From positions 1-6,938 of the forward strand of contig CAITSH010000168.1 of assembly GCA_903895005.1 (NCBI GenBank): a DNA stretch of 6,938 nucleotides, in the 5' to 3' direction. The notes under the pieces were generated by a model, which was not told where the DNA came from, searched no databases, and worked only from the letters and a program-made list of their open reading frames with translations. The DNA is from an uncultured Pseudomonadota bacterium (lineage in GTDB: Bacteria; Pseudomonadota; Gammaproteobacteria; Burkholderiales; SG8-39). Position numbers and translations under genes: made by a program. Shown here piece after piece: positions 1-6,633 of the stretch. Positions within the stretch are counted from its first letter, which is position 1, and every line of letters starts with the position of its first letter.

Positions 1-758
1 AGCCGATGGCGCGCCAGGTCATTCCGCCACCCACAGGCGCAATGCTGCTGCCCGATGTGCCCAACTGGTCCTGGCACGAGTACGGCATGCGCGTGGGATT
101 CTGGCGCTTTCATGCGCTTTACGAAAAACTCGGCATGCGCCCGACCCTGTCGATTAATGCCCGTGTCTGCGTCGACTACCCGCGCGTTGCAAGCGCCTGC
201 AAGGATTCGGGGTGGGAATTCATGGGTCACAGCTGGGAGCAGGGCCCCATACACAAGGAAGAAGACCAGCCGGGCATGATCAACCGTTCGATGGATACGC
301 TCGAGAAATTCACCGGCAAGCGCCCCGTCGGCTGGCTCGGACCCGGACTGACCCAGACGCTTGAAACACCCGAATACCTCGCCGCCGCAGGCGTCAAATA
401 CATCGGCGACTGGGTCTACGATGAGGAACCGACGGAGATCAAGACCGAAAAAGGCCCTCTTATCACCCTGCCCTATTCGGTCGAAACCAACGATATCCCG
501 GCGATGCTGGTGCAGCACCACGAAGCCGCCTACTGGCAGCAAAAGTGCATTGACACCTTCGACCGGCTCTATATGGAGGGGTCCGAGCGGCCGCGCATCA
601 TGGCCATCGCCATCCACCCCTACGTGAGCGGCCAAGCCTTTCGCATCAAGTACCTCGAAGCCGTGTACGATTACATGAGCCGCTTCCCGGGCGTCGTGCA
701 TTGGAACGGGGAGCAAATCCTCGACTGGTACATGAAGCAAAAGCCGCAAGCCAAATAA
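1..758 (+). CDS. Polysaccharide deacetylase family protein, PuuE/allantoinase-like (5' end outside window)
   Basis: Likely a cytoplasmic hydrolase of the NodB/polysaccharide deacetylase superfamily, PuuE-like branch, cleaving a C-N bond in a small amide or ureide; the substrate is not determinable. The frame is open to the left edge, so the ATG at 6 is probably internal. Aligning NWSWHEYG here (residues 20-27 counted from that Met) with NYSWRDYG at residues 64-71 of the second deacetylase in this window suggests about 44 N-terminal residues are missing. Visible family landmarks are GHSWEQ (H75-Q79), RPVGWLGPG around residue 106, a LPYSVETNDI segment, and AIHPY near the C-terminus (H204). The canonical NodB second motif H(S/T)xxH is changed: the second His position is Gln79, which fits metal-independent PuuE-like enzymes better than sugar deacetylases. 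No signal peptide can be assessed. Its stop lies 14 nt before livH, so the two are probably co-transcribed. Family is confident; reaction is inference. Confidence 0.85.
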   Translation, partial: PMARQVIPPPTGAMLLPDVPNWSWHEYGMRVGFWRFHALYEKLGMRPTLSINARVCVDYPRVASACKDSGWEFMGHSWEQGPIHKEEDQPGMINRSMDTLEKFTGKRPVGWLGPGLTQTLETPEYLAAAGVKYIGDWVYDEEPTEIKTEKGPLITLPYSVETNDIPAMLVQHHEAAYWQQKCIDTFDRLYMEGSERPRIMAIAIHPYVSGQAFRIKYLEAVYDYMSRFPGVVHWNGEQILDWYMKQKPQAK

Positions 759-772
759 GAAAGGACTGACGG

Positions 773-1630
773 ATGTCGATGCTCGGATTCAACCTGCTCA
801 ACGGCGCAACCTTCGCTGCGCTGTTGTTCGTGGTTGGCAGCGGCTTCACGCTGATTTTCGGGCTGATGCGCATCGTCAACCTCGCGCACGGTGCGCTCTA
901 CCTGCTCGGTGGCTACGTGGCGTTTTCGGTCGCAATGAAGACGGGCAGCTTTGCGCTGGGCATCGCCTGTGCGGCGGGTGCGGTCGCCCTCGCCGGCCTG
1001 TTGATCGACGTGGTCTTACTGCGCTTTGTGCGCGGCAACGACCTGCGCCAGGTGCTGCTCACCGTGGGTGTGGCGCTGGTCCTCAACGACGCCATGTTGC
1101 TGGTGTGGGGCGGCGACACCTTCACCGTACCGGTGCCGCAATGGCTGCAGGGCCCCGCCCAGTTTGCCGGCATCACCTACCCGATCTACCGCCTGTTCGT
1201 GCTGGGCGTGGGCGTGTTGATCTTCATCGGCCTGTGGCTGCTGCTGAACAAGACGCGCCTGGGCGCGCTCATTCGCGCCGGCGTCGATGATGCCGAAATG
1301 GTCGAGGCGATGGGCGTGAATATCCGCCGTGTGTTCATCTACACACTGATGCTGGGCACGGCATTGGCCGGTATCGGCGGGGCACTGGGCGGCGCCTTCC
1401 TGTCGCTCTACCCCACGGCCGACGCGGAAATCCTGGTGTTCAGCCTCGCCGTAGTCATCATCGGCGGCCGCGGCAGCCTTGCCGGTGCCGCCATGGGCGC
1501 GTTGCTCGTCGCCATGCTCGCCACCTTTGGCCAGGTGTGGTTCCCCGAACTCGCCTACTTCGTGATTTTCGGTCCCATGGCGGTGCTGCTGGCGTTCCGC
1601 CCGCTGGGTCTGTTTGGCAGGGCGACATGA
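773..1630 (+). CDS. livH: Branched-chain amino acid type ABC transporter permease LivH
   Basis: Inner-membrane permease of a HAAT-family ABC importer, pairing with LivM to form the translocation pore. The 285-residue product is highly hydrophobic with about eight membrane segments. Family landmarks are NLAHGALYLLGGY (36-48), the cytoplasmic EAA-like coupling region following TRLGALIRAG (161-200), GGRGSLAGA (231-239) and the closing RPLGLFG (276-282). Length is normal for LivH (about 290). The start at 773 is supported by AAGGA at 761-765, 7 nt upstream; an in-frame Met two codons later is a less likely alternative. The gene begins 14 nt after the deacetylase stop and its stop overlaps an ATG (ATGA at 1627-1630) that opens a mini-ORF leading to livM. 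Despite the name, HAAT permeases also serve amides, urea, aromatic acids and other compounds, so the substrate is open. Confidence 0.95.
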   Translation: MSMLGFNLLNGATFAALLFVVGSGFTLIFGLMRIVNLAHGALYLLGGYVAFSVAMKTGSFALGIACAAGAVALAGLLIDVVLLRFVRGNDLRQVLLTVGVALVLNDAMLLVWGGDTFTVPVPQWLQGPAQFAGITYPIYRLFVLGVGVLIFIGLWLLLNKTRLGALIRAGVDDAEMVEAMGVNIRRVFIYTLMLGTALAGIGGALGGAFLSLYPTADAEILVFSLAVVIIGGRGSLAGAAMGALLVAMLATFGQVWFPELAYFVIFGPMAVLLAFRPLGLFGRAT

Positions 1631-1662
1631 TGTCCAATCCGCAAACCGGGGGCGCGGCATGA
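1627..1662 (+). other. Possible 11-codon coupling mini-ORF between livH and livM
   Basis: An ATG at 1627 overlaps the livH stop as ATGA, is followed by a second ATG codon, and opens an 11-codon frame reading MMSNPQTGGAA. Its TGA at 1660-1662 overlaps the preferred livM start (ATG 1659-1661), again as ATGA. The geometry would let ribosomes finishing livH re-initiate, translate the short frame, and re-initiate at livM. The arrangement is directly visible, but a product or function is not shown and chance is a fair explanation in a 28-nt gap. Confidence 0.3.
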
Positions 1663-2591
1663 ATAAGCGCTACGTATGGACGGGCCTAGTACTGGCCGCG
1701 CTGGCGCTTTTGCCCTTTGCCATCTCGAGCTACCAGACCAGCATCGCGACCCAAATGCTCATCTACGCGACACTGGCAATGTCGATCGACATCCTGGCCG
1801 GATACACCGGGCGCACCCCGCTCGGGCACGGCGCGATTTTCGGCGTCGCCACCTATGTGGTGTTGTACACGGTCAGCACGGCCGGGGGGCCGCTGTGGAT
1901 GGGCATAACGCTCGGGCTGCTCGCGGCCACCACCACCGCCGTGGTATTCGGTGCCCTTGCCATCCGCACTTCCGGGGTGTACTTTTTGCTGCTGACCCTG
2001 GCACTGGGCATGATTGTCTGGGGTGTCACGCTGCGCTGGACTTCGGTAACCGGCGGCGAAAACGGTATTCGCGGCTCGGTCAAACCCGAATGGCTCGCAA
2101 CGCACGTCAACCTCTATTACCTAACCCTTGCGGTGACCGCGCTGATGGCCCTGGCCATGTGGCGATTCGTCAATTCGCCCTTCGGCCTCACCCTTAAGGG
2201 TATTCGCGAGAGCGAGACACGCATGAAGGCGCTGGGCTACAACGTGCCGCTGCACGTCTTTATCGGTTTTGTCGTGTCAGGTTTTTTCGCCGGATGTGCC
2301 GGCATTCTTTATGCCTTCTACAACAGCTTTGTCAGCCCTTCCGCCGTTGATCTGAAACAGTCGGTATCCGGCCTGCTGATGGCCATCGTCGGCGGAATCG
2401 GTACCCTGTTCGGCTCCCTGATCGGATCAATTGTCGTGATCAGTCTTGAAAACATGGTCAGCCTTTACACCGAACGCTGGTCGATGGTGCTCGGGTTCGT
2501 ATTCATCATCACGATGATTTTCGCCCCCGAGGGCCTGGTCGGCAAGGCGCGGCAGATCATCGCGCGGCGCCGTTCGGCGCGCCTTCGATAA
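1659..2591 (+). CDS. livM: Branched-chain amino acid type ABC transporter permease LivM
   Basis: Second inner-membrane permease of the HAAT importer, partner of LivH. From the ATG at 1659 the product is 310 residues. Landmarks are the LivM motif GYTGRTPLGHGAIFG (48-62, usually GYAGxxSLGHAAFFG), TGGENGI (131-137), the EAA-like loop GIRESETRMKALGYN (181-195) followed by a Gly/Ala-rich helix, a late membrane pair (240-290), and the closing APEGLVG (289-295). The tail is basic (RRRSARLR), as expected for a cytoplasmic end. The frame can be extended to a TTG at 1614 inside livH, adding 15 residues, but that extension is hydrophilic and not LivM-like. The ATG at 1659 has a G-run (1648-1652) at Shine-Dalgarno distance and begins a typical N-terminus, so it is preferred. 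The T-P pair in place of the usual L-S in the GYxG motif is a mild deviation. Confidence 0.94.
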   Translation: MNKRYVWTGLVLAALALLPFAISSYQTSIATQMLIYATLAMSIDILAGYTGRTPLGHGAIFGVATYVVLYTVSTAGGPLWMGITLGLLAATTTAVVFGALAIRTSGVYFLLLTLALGMIVWGVTLRWTSVTGGENGIRGSVKPEWLATHVNLYYLTLAVTALMALAMWRFVNSPFGLTLKGIRESETRMKALGYNVPLHVFIGFVVSGFFAGCAGILYAFYNSFVSPSAVDLKQSVSGLLMAIVGGIGTLFGSLIGSIVVISLENMVSLYTERWSMVLGFVFIITMIFAPEGLVGKARQIIARRRSARLR

Positions 2592-2713
2592 CCGGATCAC
2601 CAGACTCACCATCCCTACGTCATATACCTAACTTCAAACGCAACGCCGCAGATTTCGAACCTTTCAACCGTTCCTTTTTCATCCTTTACCGCTATCAATC
2701 CCAGGAGATCAGC

Positions 2714-3982
2714 ATGATAAATCGCCGCAAGTTCCTGAAAGTCACTGGCGCCGCAGCTGCGACCAGCGCCGTCACTTCAGTCGGACCGTGGGTGCATACG
2801 GCCTCGGCGCAAACCGGGCCCATCCGCATCGGCCTGATGGCCCCGCTGACCGGCGTGGTTGCCGCAGGCGGCCGCGAGGTCGTTGAGGGCTTCAATTTGT
2901 ATTGGGACCAGGTCGGCAAGAAAGTGGCCGGCCGCGACATCGAGGTCATCGTCGAGGATGACGGCGCCAATCCGGATATCTCGCTGCAAAAAGCACGCCG
3001 CCTGGTCGAGCAGCGCAACGTGCACTGGCTGGTGGGCAACATCATCGCCAACACCGGCCTCGCCGTGGCCGAGTACGTCAAGGGTAACGGCGTGCCCTAC
3101 TTCATCCCGGTCATTGCCGCTGATGAACTCACGCAACGCAAACGCCTGAATAACGTGGTGCGCATCGCCGGCTACAGCTCCAGCCAGACGCCGCGCCCGA
3201 TCGCTGACTACGGCCTCAAACAGGGCTACAAAAAGGCCGTGACGATCTCCCAAGATTACGCCTTCGGCCACGAACAGTGCGGCGGCTTTTGCCAAACCTT
3301 CACCGAAGGCGGCGGCCAGATCATGCAGCAGTTCTGGAACCCGATCAACACAGCGGACTTCAGCCCGTACCTCGCGCAGATCCAGAACCTCAAGCCGGAC
3401 GTTATTTTTGTGATGGAAACGGGCGCCGACGCGTCGCGCTTCATCCAGCAGTTCGCCAACTTCGGCCTCAAGGACAAGATCCCGGTTCTGTACTGCCAGA
3501 ACGCCACCGACCAGTCGGTCATCCGCACCATGGGCCCCGAGGCGGAGAACCTGATCTCCGGCGCGCATTTTTGCGAAGGACGTGACGATCCGGCCAACAA
3601 CAAGTTCCTTGCCGATTACAGCAAGGCCTACAACAAACTGCCCTCGATTTACGGTTTCTCGCACTACTCGGGCGCAATGTGGCTGGGCGAGGCGATCAAG
3701 CGCGTCAACGGCAAGATCGAAGACAAGGTCAATTTCCTGAACGAAGTCAAGCAGATCAAGCTCACCGGTTCGCCACTCGGCAGAACGGTGGAACTGGACG
3801 CCTATGGCAACCCGGTCTACGACGTGTACATCCGCAAGACGGTGAAGCGTCCCGACGGCAAACTCTGGAACGTTCCGATGACCTCTTACCCGAACGTCGG
3901 CCAGTTCTGGAAGTACCAACCGGACCAGTACCTCGCCCAACCGCCGTACTCGCGCACTTACCAGGGGATCAAGAAGACCTGA
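2714..3982 (+). CDS. HAAT-family ABC transporter substrate-binding protein (LivK-like), Tat signal
   Basis: Periplasmic receptor that would deliver substrate to LivHM-LivGF; Peripla_BP_6 type I fold. The 422-residue precursor starts with a twin-arginine signal, NRRKFLK at residues 3-9, then an Ala/Thr-rich hydrophobic stretch and a likely cleavage site ASA|Q after residue 32. The mature protein opens with the typical PIRIGLMAPLTGVVA strand and continues with a DDGANP segment and a second-lobe VTISQDYAFGHE region. It has four cysteines at 189, 193, 261 and 287, the first two as CGGFC. It is longer than classical LivK (about 370), with a Tyr/Pro-rich C-terminal extension. AGGAG at 2703-2707, 6 nt before ATG, fixes the start. 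The 122 nt upstream are pyrimidine-rich and AT-richer than the flanking genes, but I see no convincing promoter or terminator there. It lies between permease and ATPase genes. Ligand is unknown; amides, ureides or aromatic acids are as possible as amino acids. Confidence 0.93.
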   Translation: MINRRKFLKVTGAAAATSAVTSVGPWVHTASAQTGPIRIGLMAPLTGVVAAGGREVVEGFNLYWDQVGKKVAGRDIEVIVEDDGANPDISLQKARRLVEQRNVHWLVGNIIANTGLAVAEYVKGNGVPYFIPVIAADELTQRKRLNNVVRIAGYSSSQTPRPIADYGLKQGYKKAVTISQDYAFGHEQCGGFCQTFTEGGGQIMQQFWNPINTADFSPYLAQIQNLKPDVIFVMETGADASRFIQQFANFGLKDKIPVLYCQNATDQSVIRTMGPEAENLISGAHFCEGRDDPANNKFLADYSKAYNKLPSIYGFSHYSGAMWLGEAIKRVNGKIEDKVNFLNEVKQIKLTGSPLGRTVELDAYGNPVYDVYIRKTVKRPDGKLWNVPMTSYPNVGQFWKYQPDQYLAQPPYSRTYQGIKKT

Positions 3983-3992
3983 TCCAACCCAC

Positions 3993-4087
3993 CGTCATTC
4001 CGGGACGGCGCAGCAGTCAGGGCGCCACCCGAAATCCATGGGGTCGGCATGCCAACCTCATGGATTCCCGCTTACTCCGGAATGACG
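3993..4087 (+). repeat. 95-bp imperfect inverted repeat (REP/MITE-like) with long hairpin potential
   Basis: The element is bounded by CGTCATTCCGG (3993-4003) and its exact reverse complement CCGGAATGACG (4077-4087). Inside are nested arms AATCCATGGGGT (4033-4044) and ACCTCATGGATT (4055-4066), complementary at 11 of 12 positions plus one G-T pair, with a GGCATGCC palindrome (4046-4053) at the tip. The left arm has extra unpaired sequence (about 4005-4031). CGTCATTCC...GGAATCCA-type repeats are, from memory, common intergenic elements in many Proteobacteria. Here it occupies most of the gap between the binding-protein gene and livG. In RNA it could form a strong stem protecting the upstream message or lowering read-through. 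Copy number elsewhere cannot be judged from one window. Confidence 0.75.
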
Positions 4088-4120
4088 CCCCACTGATGCC
4101 GATGATTCCAAATTTACCCA

Positions 4121-4876
4121 ATGACTGAACCCCTGCTAAAACTCGACAATGTCAGCGTTGCCTTCGGCGCCCTTCGCGCTGTGGACGGTGTATCGCTGTC
4201 GGTCAAAGCGGGGGAACGGCGCGCCATCATCGGCCCCAACGGCGCGGGTAAAACCACCCTGTTCAACGCCATCGCCGGCGACATCCGGCCCTCGGGTGGC
4301 ACCGTCATGTTCGGCGGTCGCGACGTCACCCGCCTCAAGCCCCACGCCAAGGCGCACCTCGGCGTAGGCCGCACCTACCAGATCACCAACCTCTTTACCG
4401 CACTGTCGGTTGAGGACAACCTGCGCCTCGCCGTGCGCGGACTTTCACCGCGCAAGTTCTCGCTGTTCGGTACGGGCAAGCTCGATGCCGGCGAATTTGC
4501 CGCCGTCGAGGAAGCGCTCGCCGAAAGCGGCATGAGCGCGCGCCGCGGCGTGCCGATTCGCGACCTCTCGTACGGGGAACAGCGCCAACTCGAACTGGCC
4601 CTGGCACTGGCGGGCAAACCCACCCTGTTGCTGCTGGATGAACCGGCCGCCGGACTCTCTGCCGCCGAGCGAGTGCGCATGGCTGAAATCATCCGCGCGC
4701 TGCCGCGCACCCTTACGCTGGTACTGATCGAGCACGACATGGATCTCGCGCTCGGACTCGTCGATTACGTCACCTGCCTGCAACACGGCCAGGTACTGGT
4801 CGAGGATACCCCGGACGCCATACGCGGCAATGAGAAGGTACAAGAGGTCTATCTCGGGAAGCCCCACCATGCTTGA
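4121..4876 (+). CDS. livG: HAAT-family ABC transporter ATP-binding protein LivG
   Basis: Cytoplasmic ATPase that pairs with LivF to power LivHM. The 251-residue protein has Walker A GPNGAGKTT (38-46), a Q-loop region near GRTYQITNLF, signature LSYGEQ (149-154), Walker B LLLLDEP with D173 and E174, and H-loop His205 in IEHDMD. All key residues are intact. The insert between Q-loop and signature (residues about 107-140) and the short C-terminal region ending in EVYLGKPHHA are typical of LivG. The start at 4121 gives the standard N-terminus, but no Shine-Dalgarno is visible; the preceding bases are AT-rich (ATTCCAAATTTACCCA) and follow an inverted-repeat element. Translation may therefore be weak or unstructured-leader driven. 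The stop overlaps the livF start by 8 nt, indicating translational coupling. Confidence 0.95.
   Translation: MTEPLLKLDNVSVAFGALRAVDGVSLSVKAGERRAIIGPNGAGKTTLFNAIAGDIRPSGGTVMFGGRDVTRLKPHAKAHLGVGRTYQITNLFTALSVEDNLRLAVRGLSPRKFSLFGTGKLDAGEFAAVEEALAESGMSARRGVPIRDLSYGEQRQLELALALAGKPTLLLLDEPAAGLSAAERVRMAEIIRALPRTLTLVLIEHDMDLALGLVDYVTCLQHGQVLVEDTPDAIRGNEKVQEVYLGKPHHA
4856..4861 (+). promoter_or_regulatory. Ribosome binding site deciding the livF start
   Basis: GGGAAG sits 7 nt before the ATG at 4869, inside the 3' end of livG. It supports 4869 over the in-frame ATG at 4830, which would add 13 non-family residues (MRRYKRSISGSPT) and overlap livG by 47 nt. Confidence 0.55.
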
Positions 4877-5576
4877 AATCCGGGACCTGCACAGCAAGTA
4901 CGGCGACGCGCACATCCTGCACGGCGTGTCGCTTGACGTACCGGCATCGCGCGTCGTGGCCCTGCTCGGACGTAACGGCATGGGCAAGACCACGCTGATC
5001 CGCTCGATCATGAACTTCACCTCGCCGCAGGTGACGCAGGGGAGCGTCAAGTACCTGGGCAAGGAATTGCGCGGCCTCACGCCCCACGCCATCGCAAGCG
5101 AACGCATCGGCTTGGTGCCGCAGGGCCGGCGCCTGTTCGCCTCGCTCAGCGTCACCGAGCACCTGACCATGGTCGAGTCGCGCGCTGATGACGGCAACCC
5201 CTGGACGGTCGCCCGCATTTTTGAAATGTTCCCGCGCCTCGGTGAGCGCCGCAACCACCGCGGCAACCAGCTTTCGGGCGGCGAGCGCCAGATGCTGGCC
5301 GTGGGCCGCGCACTGATGCTCAACCCGACCCTCCTGCTGATGGACGAGCCCTCTGAGGGCCTCGCACCGGTGATGGTGCAGCACCTGGAGGGCATTATCA
5401 CCACCCTCAAGAAGACCGGGCTTGCCATCCTGCTGGTGGAACAGAACCTGTACAGCGCATTGGCGGTCGCCGACGAGGTCTATATCCTCGAGACCGGCGG
5501 CATTGTGTGGCACGGCAGCGCAGAGTCGCTGCGCGGCGACCACGACACCATGCACCGCTTCCTTGGCGTGAAATGA
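4869..5576 (+). CDS. livF: HAAT-family ABC transporter ATP-binding protein LivF
   Basis: Second cytoplasmic ATPase of the importer. From ATG 4869 the protein is 235 residues, the normal LivF length, and opens with MLEIRDLHSKYG. It shows Walker A GRNGMGKTT (34-42), Q-loop Gln85 in LVPQGRR, signature LSGGERQ (135-141), and Walker B LLLMDEP with D159 and E160. The H-loop position is Gln192 in LLVEQNLYSA; Gln instead of His is the usual LivF state, not a defect. The GRNGxGKT Walker A and VEQN separate it from LivG. It overlaps livG by 8 nt and is followed by a GC-rich hairpin before the Bug gene. The longer antisense frames across this gene are shadows of its codon bias. Confidence 0.95.
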   Translation: MLEIRDLHSKYGDAHILHGVSLDVPASRVVALLGRNGMGKTTLIRSIMNFTSPQVTQGSVKYLGKELRGLTPHAIASERIGLVPQGRRLFASLSVTEHLTMVESRADDGNPWTVARIFEMFPRLGERRNHRGNQLSGGERQMLAVGRALMLNPTLLLMDEPSEGLAPVMVQHLEGIITTLKKTGLAILLVEQNLYSALAVADEVYILETGGIVWHGSAESLRGDHDTMHRFLGVK

Positions 5577-5584
5577 ATTTTCCG

Positions 5585-5611
5585 CGCCCGGCGCACGCGT
5601 TGCGCCGGGCG
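5585..5611 (+). terminator. Perfect 11-bp GC-rich hairpin after livF; weak terminator or processing stem
   Basis: CGCCCGGCGCA (5585-5595) and TGCGCCGGGCG (5601-5611) are exact reverse complements around a 5-nt loop (CGCGT). It begins 8 nt after the livF stop. A T-run of only four (5622-5625) lies 10 nt beyond the stem, so it is not a textbook intrinsic terminator. It may partly terminate, stabilise the Liv transcript 3' end, or separate Bug expression from the transporter. Confidence 0.5.
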
Positions 5612-5652
5612 GCGGCACCGGTTTTGCCCCATCCAAACTTCCGGAGTAATCC

Positions 5653-6630
5653 ATGAACCTCAAATGCATCGCCACCTTCGCCCTTTTATCCGGCTCGGTG
5701 CTCGCGTCATTCGGCGCAAAGGCCCAGGCGGACTATCCCAAACAACCCATCCGCATGGTCGTCGGCTTTGCCGCGGGCGGCATCTCGGATGTGCTGGCGC
5801 GCGCCATCGCCGCCAAAATGTCCACGACCATCGGGCAATCGGTAGTAGTGGACAACCGTCCCGGCGCCGGCACCACCATCGCCGGTGACATCGTCGCAAA
5901 GTCGGCCCCAGACGGCTACACCATATGGCTGCAGGACATCACCTCACACGCCATCAACGCCAGCCTGTACCCAAAACTGCCCTACGACTCGATCAAGGAT
6001 TTCACGCCCGTCGCCTTGTTCGCCTCGACGCCGCTGATGCTTGTGGTACACCCATCCTCGCCGGCCAAGACCGTCAAGGAACTCGCAGCGCTGATGAAGG
6101 CGCAGCCGGGCAAGTTCTCGTATGGATCATCGGGTAACGGCACCATACTGCACCTGGCCGGCGAGATGTTCAAAACAGGTCAGGGACTGGATGTTGTACA
6201 CATCCCCTACAAGGGCAGCAACCCGGCGACGCAGGCCATTCTGGGCAACGACGTGTCCTTCGTGTTCTCGACCATGCCACCGGCCGTATCCAACGCCAAG
6301 GCCGGCAAGCTGCGCGCCCTCGCAGTGACCACGCCCAAGCGGGTGCCGGCCGCACCCGATGTGCCGACCATGGGCGAAGCGGGCATCCCCAATTTTGACG
6401 TGGTGCTCTATAGCGGCATTCTCGGCCCCAAGGGCATGGACCCGGCCATTGTTCGCAAGCTCAACGCCGAATTCGCCAAGGTCATCGCCACTGACGAGAT
6501 CAAGAAGGTGTTCGAAAACCTCGGTGCAGATCCGATTGCGACCACGCCCGAGGCATTCGGTGCAATGCTCGCCAAGGAAATCGCGACGCTGGCACCCATC
6601 GTCAAGGCATCTGGCGCGAAGGTAGAGTAA
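5653..6630 (+). CDS. Bug/TctC-family tripartite tricarboxylate transporter substrate-binding protein
   Basis: Periplasmic binding protein of the Bug family, which binds small carboxylates or amides, often through backbone and water contacts. The 325-residue precursor has a Sec signal peptide with likely cleavage after A24 or A26 (AKAQA|D); Cys5 is too early and out of context for a lipobox. Family landmarks are YPKQPIRMVVGFAAGG (28-43) with Asp46, NRPGAG (68-73), APDGYT (85-90), IPYKGSNPA (184-192) and a final SGILGPKGMDP region. Length is standard. GGAG at 5643-5646 lies 6 nt before the ATG. No TctA or TctB membrane genes are in the window, so it is an orphan receptor here, as most Bug proteins are. 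It lies 76 nt after livF past a hairpin and 3 nt before a deacetylase gene, so it is probably co-expressed with that enzyme. Confidence 0.95.
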   Translation: MNLKCIATFALLSGSVLASFGAKAQADYPKQPIRMVVGFAAGGISDVLARAIAAKMSTTIGQSVVVDNRPGAGTTIAGDIVAKSAPDGYTIWLQDITSHAINASLYPKLPYDSIKDFTPVALFASTPLMLVVHPSSPAKTVKELAALMKAQPGKFSYGSSGNGTILHLAGEMFKTGQGLDVVHIPYKGSNPATQAILGNDVSFVFSTMPPAVSNAKAGKLRALAVTTPKRVPAAPDVPTMGEAGIPNFDVVLYSGILGPKGMDPAIVRKLNAEFAKVIATDEIKKVFENLGADPIATTPEAFGAMLAKEIATLAPIVKASGAKVE

Positions 6631-6633
6631 GCC

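Noticed and set aside
1614..1658. Extended livM start at TTG 1614
   Set aside because: Adds 15 hydrophilic residues unlike LivM N-termini and lies within livH; ATG 1659 has a better context.
1016..1660. 214-codon minus-strand frame opposite livH
   Set aside because: His/Gln/Ala-rich low-complexity shadow of a hydrophobic membrane-protein gene.
2567..2580. Small GC hairpin at the 3' end of livM
   Set aside because: Stem of about 5 bp within coding sequence and no T-run; not a credible terminator.
2592..2713. Possible promoter in the gap before the binding-protein gene (TATACC at 2623, TATCAA at 2693)
   Set aside because: Neither -10-like match has a TTGACA-like -35 at the right spacing, and the second would start transcription at the ribosome site.
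2777..3940. 387-codon open frame on the minus strand opposite the binding-protein gene
   Set aside because: Antisense shadow of a GC-rich gene with strong third-position bias; no recognisable domain, and the plus strand has a clear full-length family member.
5422..5450. LivF H-loop His replaced by Gln as a sign of inactivation
   Set aside because: VEQN is the normal LivF sequence at this site, so it is not a defect.
4445..5675. Long minus-strand open frames (327 and 301 codons) across livG and livF
   Set aside because: They overlap two certain ATPase genes, resemble no family, and are Arg/His/Gln-rich shadow translations.
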